From NCBI GenBank assembly GCA_949126835.1, contig OX421503.1:1075001-1139000 (forward strand): DNA of 64,000 nt. The letters are read 5' to 3'. Positions 54,237 through 64,000 of this stretch are shown here, one piece after another (the stretch's first letter is position 1; every line of letters begins with the position of its first letter). The DNA comes from Anisus vortex. Lineage: Eukaryota; Mollusca; Gastropoda; Planorbidae. The notes beneath the pieces are model-generated. The model saw only the letters and a program-made list of their open reading frames with translations. It was not told where the DNA came from and made no database searches. Both the position numbers and the translations under genes were made by a program.

Positions 54237-54761
54237 GTCAAAGTTATAATGTAATGTGACAAACATATTTTAGGTTTTACAGGTAAATCTTTATATAATC
54301 TGGCCCCAATTTTTTTTTCTTACAGTTGGATCGACGTACATGTTTCTTGCTAGTATTCAGTCAATGACGTCAGCACTTTGCATGTGGCAAAAGAGATATT
54401 CGACGAAAAATTAAACTGACCGTAGAGGGAACAATTTCTCAATTGAGCTTAAGACATTTATTAGCACTTAGACATTTGGTAAAACGTCAGATGATCTGCA
54501 TTTGGCTTTATAAATAAAGATCGTGTTTACAATTTAGTTATTAGCGTATGGATAATTTGACAATATAACTGTACAAGGACGGACAGACTACCTTTTATGT
54601 TATTTTAACCGCCGTAAAGATTGTTAATTTACTAAATAATAAAATATAATTAATCAATTTGTCTACTGATGGATCGATTTTTAAAACTGCTTCGAAATGA
54701 TAAATTTTACAATTCATTGATTGTGGGATAATAATGTTTTTTTTCTATCTACAGAAGAAAG
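54237..54761. promoter_or_regulatory. Divergent promoter between two receptor genes
   Basis: 525 bases separate the two start codons. A TATATAAA box for the minus-strand gene lies at 54290-54297, about 55 bases before its ATG. A TATAAATA box for the + strand gene is at 54509-54516. A polypyrimidine-CTACAG acceptor at about 54741-54754, eight bases before the + strand ATG, indicates an intron in that gene's 5' UTR. The cores are only about 210 bases apart, so shared regulation is likely. Confidence 0.55.
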
Positions 54762-54819
54762 ATGTACGCATTATGCTTGCTTTTCTTTGTGCTGATTAAA
54801 TGTGGACTATCATCGAAAG
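54762..54819 (+). CDS. Receptor (+) exon 1: signal peptide
   Basis: ATG at 54762, 19 codons plus one base, donor G|GTAAAA. Strong hydrophobic core LCLLFFVLI. Confidence 0.72.
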
Positions 54820-55306
54820 GTAAAAAAAATAATTCAGTTAGCCCTTATCTTTCAGAGGGTTAGTTAAAGGCAGTTTTCATAGCCCATTTTGTTTAGTTGT
54901 TGATGAAAGGTATCGCTTCACATAAAATAATCCTCTCGCAGTTAAATTTATTATTACATTATGATCTTTTTAATATTTTTTTTTTATTGATTTTGTCTAA
55001 TGTAGATAACAGTCCTAGCATTGATATTCAATATTCCGATGACTCGCATTGTACCGATGTACTTCTAGCCGAATTGGACAGTTTTCAAATCAGTTTTACA
55101 GTGCTTTTACCCCACTCTTCTAAGGAGTGGGGAGAAGGATTGCATTTATACCTTGAAGGCGCAACAGAAAGTTTCGTAAGTTCCTATGTTTTTCCTATTA
55201 TTATTTCACACCGATTGTATTCTTCTTCTTACATTGTGGGCGGGGGAGGGGTATCAGACATTCAAACTATTAGTAAATATGCATTAATAATTGATTAACC
55301 ACTCTG

Positions 55307-55337
<31 letters not shown>

Positions 55338-58300
55338 GTATATATTGTTACATCCACAATCCCCTTGTGGCCAGAGCTGTGTAGATCCTGTTGATAATTC
55401 TCGTTAGTCCTAGGGGAGACTTTAGATATTATTATTTATGTTTCAGTATTACACGAACTCTTCTTTTAGTCCTGGGTACAAACTCAGTATTTCTGCCCTA
55501 ACAGTTCCTTTTCTTGACATTAGAGTAGTAGATAAATATTATAGTAATGTATACAACACAATAGAATAGTAACTTGACAAGGAAGCTTCAGTGTAAATGT
55601 TGTTGATAGTTTAATTCAGGTGATATGTTCAATATATACAATATATCTATTATGTACAGTTAGAATAAAATAGTGCAAACACAAGCGTCCTCAAAGGAAC
55701 ATATTTTGAAACTCTCTGTCTTCCAGACAAACAAATCATTAAATACTATCCGAGTGGTGCAAGGGACAGACCCATTACCAGTAGGAGTGAAAATCATGGT
55801 ATCATTACAAAACTCATCACAAAAACGATAGGAACTTCCCCTATTAAATAATGAGTCGTTCCCAGACACTCTGAGAATTTGAGATCAACACAGAATCCCA
55901 ACATTACCTAGAATCTTTTGTCTTCGTACTAAACGTCAGGCAATCAGAAAGCCTAAGCCCCGCCCACAAAATCGTGTGTAGTGAGAAAAAAAGAGAGGGG
56001 GGGGGAGAATAAACATTGCGTGTTCCAATTCTTGGTAAAACAATATAGACTACATGACAATATACATATATATAACGCGTATAACGCTAACCCAAATTAT
56101 ACAAGCAATCACAGTTGAGTTTTTTCTAGTGAAGACTTTCTGTTATAACTAGCAATAAAGCATGTAAATCTGCTACATACAAACTATTTATAATGCATTT
56201 ATCAATACACTTGTTTGTTTTAGATTACTGTAATAAACCAATGGATATTTTTTATTATTAAATTCTTTACAATAAATTTAAACTTCTACTAGATTTTTGG
56301 AGTTGTTGTTTTTTTTGTTAGCGCATACTATTAGCTACACTGAGAGTGAAAAAGAAAATCCATTCCTTCCTTAAAAGTTTAGTGAATGTTAAGAAAGCAT
56401 ATAAAGTACACTTAAACTTTTTATTACTTTGTATTACATTTTAATTAGTTTAATATAACATATAACCATATAAAAAACCATTATTATACATTATTATGAC
56501 AAATTGATTTGTGTGTGTGTGTGCCTTCTTAGTAGAATAGGCGAAAAGAAAGATTCCTGGTAATTTTGATGGTCCCCACATGTCGCAGTATTGGATGGCA
56601 ATACTTGTAATAAAACCGAATTTGCCTTAGCTAATGGTTACAAGTGCTATAGGTTTTAATAATTTAAAATTACAACGCATACGATTACTCTTAAAAAGAA
56701 CAACAATGTAATACTTTACTCCTTAAATTACTTTAGCGCTACCCTGTTAGCTTGAAACGTTCATATCAAAATATAGAAGACATCTACTGCACATGTGAAG
56801 TTGTGAAAGGTCATAGATACTCTCCACGCTGCACAATCCCGGCTGAGGTCTCTTATAGCAAAGCGAAGGTTTTTGGCCATCTTAGAAATAGATACGGCAA
56901 GGATTTCTTTAGCAACAATGTTACTGTGCGAGAGATTCACAGTAAGTATGCAAAGATTGATGGAAGAAGTTGGCATTATGTTGTGTACTTTCTTCTTAAT
57001 GTTTTGGAGTTGTTGTTTGTTTTGTTTTTTACTTTAAGCGATATAGATGTAATCATTTTTAAGTGATGTATTGCCTCATCAGAACATTTGACCCAATTCT
57101 ACTATAACCCATATTCTGCTGAGATCGTGAAATTTAGTAAATTTTTAATATGAAATGTTTTTTTTTCGCCACAATGGAAGGATCGTTTTTTAATTTTTTT
57201 CTTTAATTTGAAACCTTTTCGAGATGTTGACGTTATATAAAACTGTCCCCTAAATGAGCCAGTCGCAACAAGTGGTCTCAGGTAAACTCATACAGGGTAA
57301 GTTCAACTGAATCACATTTATAAGTGTAACAGTGTAAGTTAATTGCATGTATCGATCATTTAAGCTCTAAAAATCAATCGATTTACACTTTTATGGTACT
57401 AGCTCAAGCCAGAAGTTTGAAAAAAAAAATTTATTCTATACATTCCTATGAAGAAAAATATTAGTTCATCCACTTACCAAATCACCCAACATCCAGCAAA
57501 TAATTAGCCTGCTCAGAAATGTATCATATTTAAAAAAAAATAATAAAAAAAATAAAGAAATTTAGATAGAAACATATATGAACTATATTGTTTTTTGGTT
57601 TACAGTTATAAAAAACACACAAACATTTAATATAAAAAAAAATGGAACGCAATTTTTAAAAGAAATTCAATGCAAAAAGAAATACTGATTACATACAATA
57701 TCTTAAGTTAAAACTTAATAAATAAAGGTTAGGCAATGTTAAAAAGACTTTATCTACAAACAATTAAACTTTAATAAATATGGTTCTGGATAAAATGTTC
57801 GCTTCTGACCACTTATCAGTCTCCACACAACTGTCACTCCAATATCCAAGGCGTTGTTCAGCGCTAGTAACCGTCTTCTTGGCAATGGCAAAAACTCCAC
57901 TCTGCCTACCGACATTGCTCCGGAGCAACTCCCTGACGCCTTTGCGGACTTTTTCACCACCAAGGTGCAAGAGATTAGGGAGGAGCTTGACAGTGTCACC
58001 CCTACACCTTCATCACTGTTCTCGGAGGACGTTGGGCAGACGGAATCATTTGATGAATTCCTGCCTGTAACCGAGGACGATGTGAGGCGATTCATCATCA
58101 GGTCTGCCCCCAGGTCATGTGCCCTCGATACCATCCTCGTCCCATTGCTTGTAGAATGCCTCAACGTCATCCTCCCAGCACTCACCTCCATCATAAACTC
58201 TTCTCTCCTCTCTGGCATTTTCCCGCCCATCTTGAAACGGTCGATAGTCCTGCCACTATTAAAGAAACCCTCACTCGACCCAAACATACTCAAGAACTAC

Positions 58301-61300
58301 CGCCCTGTCAGCAACCTCTCCTTTCTCTCCAAAATCACATAAAAACTCGTACTCTCTCAGCTATCTAACTATTTTCACTCTCGCAATCTCTATTCTTCCT
58401 CTCAGTCCGCCGACCGGCTAGGTCATAGCACAGAAACAGCGCTGGTCCGAGTCATGAGCGACCTCCTGTGCGCGATGGACGGCGGCAAACTATCTATTCT
58501 CACTCTGTTAGATCTCTCAGCGGCATTTGATACCATCGACCACCAGATTCTTCTCGACCGTCTTCATCTTTCTTTCGGACTTTCTGGCCCAGCTCTAAAC
58601 TGGTTTTAGTCTCATCTTTCAGACAGAACTCACAGTCTCTATTTCCAACCGCTCTTCCAAACCTTCAGCCCTGTCTCTTGGAGTTACTCAAGGATCGGTC
58701 CTTAGGCCGGCCCTTTTCATTCTCTACACTAAACCTCTATCATCCCTCATCAGCCACCACTCAGTTTCCAGTCAGTCCTTTGCTGATGACACTCAGATCA
58801 GTGACTCTTGCTTTCCTGATCAACTCGATTGCACCGTCCTTCGCATGCAGGAGTGCGTAGACGACGTAAAGCGTTGGATGACTTGTAACAAACTGAAGCT
58901 AAATGATGACAAAACGGAAATCCTTCTCATCCACTCTCAAAACAAACCTCTCCCTCCATCTGCTCCTTCTTCTATATCTATCGGCAACTCTGACATCACA
59001 CTCTCTTCTTCTGCCAGAAACCTTGGAGTCACGTTCACAGACACCCTCTCCATGGACAAACACGTCACGAACATCTGCAAATCAGCATACAACGAACTCA
59101 GAAAAATAAGCGCCTTTGATGCCACAAAAACTCTCGTCTGTTCACTCATTCTTTCAAAATTTGACTACTGTAACACTCTCCTCGCAGGCATTCCTCAGCA
59201 CCACATAGACAAACTTCAGAGGGTACAGAACTCAGCATGCAGACTCATTTTTAAAGCAAAGAAACATGACCACATTCAACCACACATGCAGCAACTCCAC
59301 TGGCTTCCAATATCCTCTCGCATAAAGTACAAGTCTGCCAATCTATGCTTCAATTCTTTCACTGACCCTCATTTTCCTGTCTATCTCACTGAACTGTTGC
59401 TTCCTGACATACCCACAAGACAACTACGCTTTTCCACTGACAATAGAACCCTCTCAATCCCAAGAACCAAAACCAAAACCATAGGCGACCGTTCCTTCTT
59501 CTTCCACGCCCCCACCTTCTGGAACCAGCTCCCCCTCCACATCCGTCATTGCGAAACTTCTTCCACTTTCAAAAAGTCCCTTAAAACCCATCTGTTTAGG
59601 TCCGCCTATGACCTGTGATGCCTCGTTCCTGGTCTCGGCTTGTTTTTATGCTTCCTTTGTATTATTACCAGTATGTGCTAATGTGTCTTTGTTTTTAAAT
59701 ATTGTAACTATCGTTTTTGTCACTTTTAATGTCGCACCTATTTTTTTTTAAATCAATTTTATTGCTGTAGCCATTATCTTTATAGCCATTTAATGATGTA
59801 GTTATTGTCTATTTATTTTAGTAGCTTAAATAGTTTATAATTTTAGTAAAAATTGTAAAGCGCTTAGAGCTGTAAGGTAAGCGCTATATAAAAATGCCTC
59901 AATAATAATAATAATAATAATTTCTCCTTGTCATAAAAACTATATTTTATTCTTATCTTATACATTACAGACGATCCTTCTATAAAGAAGATTATTGCGT
60001 CCTAAGCTCATCCGTGGTCCTAGTCTAGTCTTGCATTTTTATTAATGTTTAAATGATGCTAGAAGTTACTGGTTTTCCAGTTTTGTTCAGGCAACCCATT
60101 CCATGCCCGAAAGCCACTCGGGAAGAAAGAGTACTTGTATGGATTTGTTCTTGCATAAGGGATACTGAAAACACTAGAACCGGAAACTAAGCTTTATTTG
60201 CGATGTTTAATAAACTAATAATTGTATTATGTTTGCATTTAAAATTCAAGATCAGGGGAATTAACTCACAAATACTTCTTATACCAACGTGTTTTTTTTA
60301 AGTTACCTGTATTTGAATAAATGCAATAATAACAGTAACTCTTTTTGCTAACGTCACATTCTATCATTTATCATCATCGTCATTATTGTGGTTGTTGAGG
60401 GGAGCGAATGGACACCTCAGCAAGCATCTTTTTTTTTCCATTTTTGCCTATCTTGAGAGGATGTCACTAGTTCAGTCAACTGTAGTCCTGTCCCATCATT
60501 TATATTGTAAAACCAGTATTTCCACTGGCAACTTCCCAACGTCCATCTTCTAAAGGGCCTTGGAGGATTGTTTTTGGCGAGTTATTATGCCACAAAACAC
60601 GACGGAACCATTTCAAATTACGCCGTTTGATTGTTGTCATACTGTTTTCTTGAGGGTCTGCAATTGAGGATATTCTGTGCCACACATACTCATTAGTCCG
60701 GTGTTCTAAGTAGGAGATTCAAAGGACTTTTCTCATGCATTAATTTTCGAATGCCTGCAACTTGTTTTTACTGGCTGCTAGTGTTACAGTTCAGTTTTAT
60801 ACACTGCAACATGATTTTAAACAGTAAATGAGTGAGTGAAGTTTTTCCCTAAATAAACAAACAGTAGTGAAGTGTGCAAAAGAAGTATGTAAGAAAAGCA
60901 TGATTTTGTATGAGTGATCCAGAGTTGACAAGGGATAGAATGATAGGGTAAAAGTTTAGTACATGTTGGATTCTTGAGATGAAGGGTTGATTTTTATAAT
61001 AACTTCTGTTGAACTAAAAGTGTTAAACTTAAGTTGATTCAAGTATAAAATGTGTACTTTGAATAGTTTTTAAGTGAATAAATAATCTTATAAGGAGCTA
61101 GAAAAAGTGTTCGAGTTATGAAAATTATATGATGATGCATGTAGAAAGCTGTCATGAAGATTTTATGATACAATTGGTAATTTATGTATAATAAATAATT
61201 GTGAACCATGTGATTCGTCCATTTGATTTTTTTTAAAACAATAAACATCTCGTCTGAATTGATCCAATGTGTGATCAAGTTCTTGTTTACAGTATACATT

Positions 61301-64000
61301 CTTACACGCCTCAGAAATAAATAAATAATACTGTATGATGATAAATGGTGGCAGGCGGTACCTGTGAACCTGAATAATTGTGGCAAGCCTTTTAAACCTA
61401 AATAATAAGAGAACTTTTGAACCTGTATAAAAGCAGGCGAGTCTTTTGAAAATAGAAGAAGCCTATTCGAGTACGTTATTTACAATCGCAAACTGACACA
61501 GTTGGCAGCAACTTTTACAAGATCCATACCATGTCCATACAGAACAATGGTTTTCACAAGTGCTTAGTAAAGCCTGATCATTTTCGGTAGACTAATGCTT
61601 TTGCTGGACCAGATTATGTTTAGGCTAGCCATTGCCGCCATTGGTGACCCAAATCCTTGCTCGACTTTCCGCCTCACAGTTTCCGTCTACGGAGAGAATA
61701 GCTCCTAGATTTTTGAAATTCTTTGTTGGTTTATTTTAATGTTTGCACGTCTGGCGTCTTTGGTGTTGTTCATTATTTTGCTTATTTTCTGAGCTGATTT
61801 CCATTCTGTATGCCCCTGCTCTGTCTGCAAGCATGTCTGTGAGATCTTGTATTTTTTTGCTCAAGGCCAACAGGTTGATATCATCATTAAATCTTAGAAT
61901 GCAAAGGAGTCTTTCACCAAAGGAGATGGATGTGTGGTAGTGTCACATAATAATACTACCCGGTACCTTAACATACCTAGCTGGTCCTCTTTTTTAACGC
62001 AAATTTTGTAGGAGGGGCTAAAACTAAATTATTCCCTTTTATGTCCGTTTTCTGTTGATATTGCCATATAGAGAGAAGTGTGTAGATTAATCGGACGTCT
62101 ATTATCAACGTACAGGGTGATCATTTTAATAAAACAATCATTATTTGTTATGGGCAAGTGGAGAAACACTAACATTTAACTCCTTTAGTGATGGACTAAC
62201 CTCGCCGCTTTTCTTAAAGTATATAAAGGTTTGCGCGTTTTGAAAGCGTCAGTTTTCTGGGCAAATTTCTTTAGTTGACGAATGTGTTAATCCCATCTCG
62301 TTGTGACATGTATATATTGTTGTTTTTTTCCTGTATATAAGATTCTTCAAGATTTGCTCTGCTTCTGAATTAACTATTTATTAAATGAAATTACTACACC
62401 TCGTTACTGTTGTCAAGTATGTGTCTCATTATTTATAACACAGTATATTAATAATATCAAGTCGGAATACTAAACATCTACACATACTGGTTTAAGATCG
62501 GAATATTGAAAGTAGGAACGGTCGGATAGCAAAACCTGAGTTTGAACACAGGACAAGAGAGAGTGTACCGATGAAAACAACATAATACTAAATATCAAGT
62601 TTACCCTAGGACTAACGTGTACATCTTCTACACTGCTCTGGCGACTACAGGATTGTGGTTGTAACAGTAGTCATCGAGTGTTTATTACATGATGTTTTTC
62701 TAGAAAGATTAAACAAGACTGGTGATATAATGCAACATTCACGGACTCCAATTGATATCTTGAATAATTCCCAAATACAACCATTGAATTTAACTGTTCC
62801 TCTCACCTGCTTACTTTTCTTGTAAATAAACATATTGGTGTTCTTTGTTTGTAATTAAAAGCCAGCCACACAACCATTATTAAAATGGAAAGCTAAACTT
62901 AATTTTTCGTCTTTGTTTTCTCAGAACTTTCGTTCTGGCTTGCAAGTATTGTACAGAAATATTAAGCAGCTAGTGCTAGTTATTTTATCCTTTTACCAGC
63001 CCTGTGTGGAAAATTGTTTGTCACCTCTGATCTACATGATAAAGGGGCAGCTTTAATACAAAAGATTAATTCCTTTAAAAAAAAAAAAAAAGATAAAGGG
63101 CTTCAGAAAAAGACGGTTATAGTAATCTAAAAGGATATTTATAAATGTTGTTTTATTCCCATCCTGTTTAAGAAAGTGTATAGAAATATTATACATTACA
63201 GACGCTCCTTCTTTAAAAAATTATTGCGCCCACGATCATCGGTGGTCTTATTCTAGTCTTGCCTTATAATTAGTGTCTTAAACGATGATGTTACTGGTTT
63301 TCCTAGGGTATTCAGGCAACCCATTCTATGCCCAAACGCCACTCATGAAGAAAGAGTACTTAGATGCATTTGTTCTAGTCTAAGGGATAAGGAAAGTGTT
63401 TTTGTCCTTCTGATTATCTGTCCTCTAGTGTTTCTAGGTTTAATGATTCAATTATTGGTGTTACTCTTATCAGATGTGAATTTTCGCTAGAAATGAACCT
63501 TGCAGCCTAACTAATGTGAGATAGCATTTTAGTTTTTTATTCGAATTACATTTGTAAAAGTTCCTTTTTATGAATCCTAATGTTTTGTTTGATTTCTAAT
63601 TACCTTATCATTATTTGGATTTCAAGAAAATGTATACTTTTTTATTACTCCGAAGTATCATGCATTTTTAGCTTGGATCGAAGTAGTTTGTAATTATTTG
63701 TTGTTTTTTTCTTGGATATTCGTAACAGTTGGCATTTTCTGGGTTGAAAGACATACTCCAGTTAGAGTCCTATTTCAGCCTAGTTTTATGTATTAAAAAA
63801 TCTTAATGGAGAAAATCCATTATTTATTATAGGTATTTCAGCCATAAGACTCCATGTAAATGACAAGTACATACCACGTGACACATCACAAGAACCGTGC
63901 ACTTTCTACATCAATCGGGAGAAGCCAGCGATTAAACTCTTCTGCGAGAATGCACCGAGGCCATGCATGGTCTCAATATACCACATGGGTAACGATATTG
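54762..64000 (+). CDS. Receptor-like gene, 5' exons, runs off the window
   Basis: Exons 54762-54819, 55006-55175, 56737-56941 and 63833 to beyond 64000, with phases ->1, 1-0, 0-1, 1-, all consistent. Exon 1 is a signal peptide (MYALCLLFFVLIKCGLSS). Exons 2 and 3 form a module with four cysteines (DDSHCTDVLL; DIYCTCEVV; SPRCTIP) and WGEGLHLYLEG. Exon 4 has three cysteines (EPCTFYINRE, KLFCENAPRPCMVSIYH) in the arrangement of the B1 exons of the divergent gene. It is therefore a paralogue of the minus-strand receptor. The third intron is about 6.9 kb and full of LINE and LTR insertions. Transmembrane and tail exons lie outside. The family is not recognised; secretion is supported by the signal peptide only. 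Confidence 0.65.
55006..55175 (+). CDS. Receptor (+) exon 2
   Basis: 170 bases, phase 1-0, donor GTAAGT. One cysteine; WGEGLHLYLEG near the end parallels YEGIYLSVE in exon 2 of the divergent gene. Confidence 0.7.
55346..56066 (+). mobile_element. Solo-LTR-like repeat in intron 2 of the + strand gene
   Basis: Starts TGTTACATCC and ends AATATACA, flanked by TATAT on both sides (possible 5-base duplication, although the flank is low complexity). The 3' part matches window bases 1-188. The minus-strand frame at 55660-55869 falls inside it. Confidence 0.55.
56737..56941 (+). CDS. Receptor (+) exon 3
   Basis: 205 bases, phase 0-1, acceptor TTACTTTAG, donor A|GTAAGT. Three cysteines. Length and phase equal exon 4 of the divergent gene. 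Confidence 0.7.
57800..59915 (+). mobile_element. CR1/L2-like LINE, 5'-truncated and mutated
   Basis: Contains most of the RT region and the complete ORF2 end, with stops and shifts. The motifs are LKNYRPVSNLSFLSKI (frame to 58342, where a stop interrupts), LLDLSAAFDTIDHQILLDRL (58505-58570), a stop near 58607, SFADDTQISD in another frame near 58780, then an open 257-codon frame 58845-59618 with LGVTFTDTLSMDKHV, FDYCNTLLAGI, LHWLPISSRIKYK and SLKTHLF. It ends in an AAT microsatellite at about 59902-59922. The same clade as the fragment at 20713. Inactive. Confidence 0.85.
58845..59618 (+). pseudogene. LINE ORF2 C-terminal open frame
   Basis: 257 codons, the longest intact piece of the LINE above. 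It begins just after the RT active-site region (the FADD motif is in another frame), so it has no catalytic core. Confidence 0.8.
59940..60185 (-). mobile_element. LINE ORF2 C-terminal remnant
   Basis: Same repeat block as 23118-23470 (TACATTACAGACGATCCTTC, CCATGCCCGAAAGCCACTCG). Confidence 0.6.
60370..60781 (-). mobile_element. RTE/jockey-like LINE, C-terminal part
   Basis: Minus-strand reading: EHRTNEYVWHRISSIADPQE, then RRNLKWFRRVLWH and PKTILQGPLEDGR, a classic ORF2 tail. It appears to continue at 61345-61960, split by the LTR at 60782. Confidence 0.7.
60782..61335 (+). mobile_element. Solo-LTR-like repeat, empty-site copy
   Basis: Starts TGTTACAGTTCAG and follows 43707-46242 without the hAT insertion (ACACTGCAACATG at about 60801-60813 is uninterrupted). 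The right end lacks the expected AACA (CTGTA then TGATGA), so that boundary is approximate. It splits a LINE. Confidence 0.65.
61345..61960 (-). mobile_element. RTE/jockey-like LINE, RT connection region
   Basis: Minus strand shows DLTDMLADRAGAYRMEISSE, NFKNLGAILSVDGNCEAESR and ARIWVTNGGNG in changing frames, the region after the RT active site. Decayed. Confidence 0.7.
61961..63170. other. Intronic stretch, nothing recognised
   Basis: Part of the third intron of the + strand receptor gene. No element ends or exons identified, only an A-run at about 63079-63093. Confidence 0.4.
63180..63790 (-). mobile_element. LINE ORF2 remnant
   Basis: Another copy of the block seen at 41370-42010 and 59940-60185, including the TAAGGGATAAGGAAAGTGTT stretch and the downstream sequence shared with unit 2. 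Confidence 0.6.
63833..64000 (+). CDS. Receptor (+) exon 4, partial
   Basis: Acceptor TTATTATAG, phase 1 entry, open to the end of the window. Cysteine pattern as in the B1 exons of the divergent gene. A possible donor (ATGG|GTAACG, about 63990) would end it in phase 1. Otherwise it continues. Confidence 0.62.

Noticed and set aside
55660..55869. Minus-strand frame, and a plus-strand exon after TTCCAG at 55726
   Set aside because: Both lie inside the solo-LTR-like repeat 55346-56066. No donor in the plus reading keeps the phase needed by the next receptor exon.

Overview
The window is an AT-rich, intron-rich animal genome segment. It is packed with LTR retrotransposons, CR1/RTE-like LINEs, a hAT, MITEs and minisatellites. 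Repeat content, a Gmr1-like Ty3/gypsy element, a possible FREP-type Ig fragment and single-pass receptors with Ig-like or CARD modules suggest a lophotrochozoan, most likely a gastropod mollusc (inference; no species-level marker seen).

Layout. 1-2215: an old LTR fragment, a MITE and the last four exons of an unrecognised + strand gene whose stop codon lies in the first unit of a 45-bp minisatellite. 2636-9192: a very young Gmr1-like LTR retrotransposon (integrase before reverse transcriptase) inserted into that minisatellite, which resumes at 9193-9736. 9737-19194: intergenic DNA with TTAA-flanked MITEs, a LINE endonuclease scrap, a decayed Ig-domain fragment, a 17-bp minisatellite and a polypurine tract. 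19195-26185 and 27215-42625: two copies of a tandem duplication, each with a transmembrane exon and a CARD exon on the + strand. The first CARD is frameshifted and the second intact. The second copy is inflated by a non-autonomous gag-protease LTR element (28725-35085) and a 5'-truncated inverted copy of it (35499-38788). 43707-46242: a solo LTR split by a hAT transposon. 48025-54236 (- strand) and 54762 to beyond the window end (+ strand): two head-to-head, multi-exon, signal-peptide-bearing genes separated by 525 bp. The last 9 kb is mostly LINE and LTR debris inside the third intron of the + strand gene.

The coherent host biology is a cluster of type-I single-pass receptor-like genes. The complete minus-strand model joins nine exons into one 496-codon frame: signal peptide, two six-cysteine modules with the same exon-phase pattern, transmembrane exon, 74-residue tail. 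The transmembrane exons of the duplicated units have the same phases (1-1) and are spliced to a CARD exon instead. This suggests a family with variable ectodomains and exchangeable tails, a plausible innate-immune receptor cluster. In architecture it recalls the polymorphic transmembrane clusters described in Biomphalaria, but that link is inference. All exon models come from reading splice sites, phase and residue patterns, with no transcript evidence.
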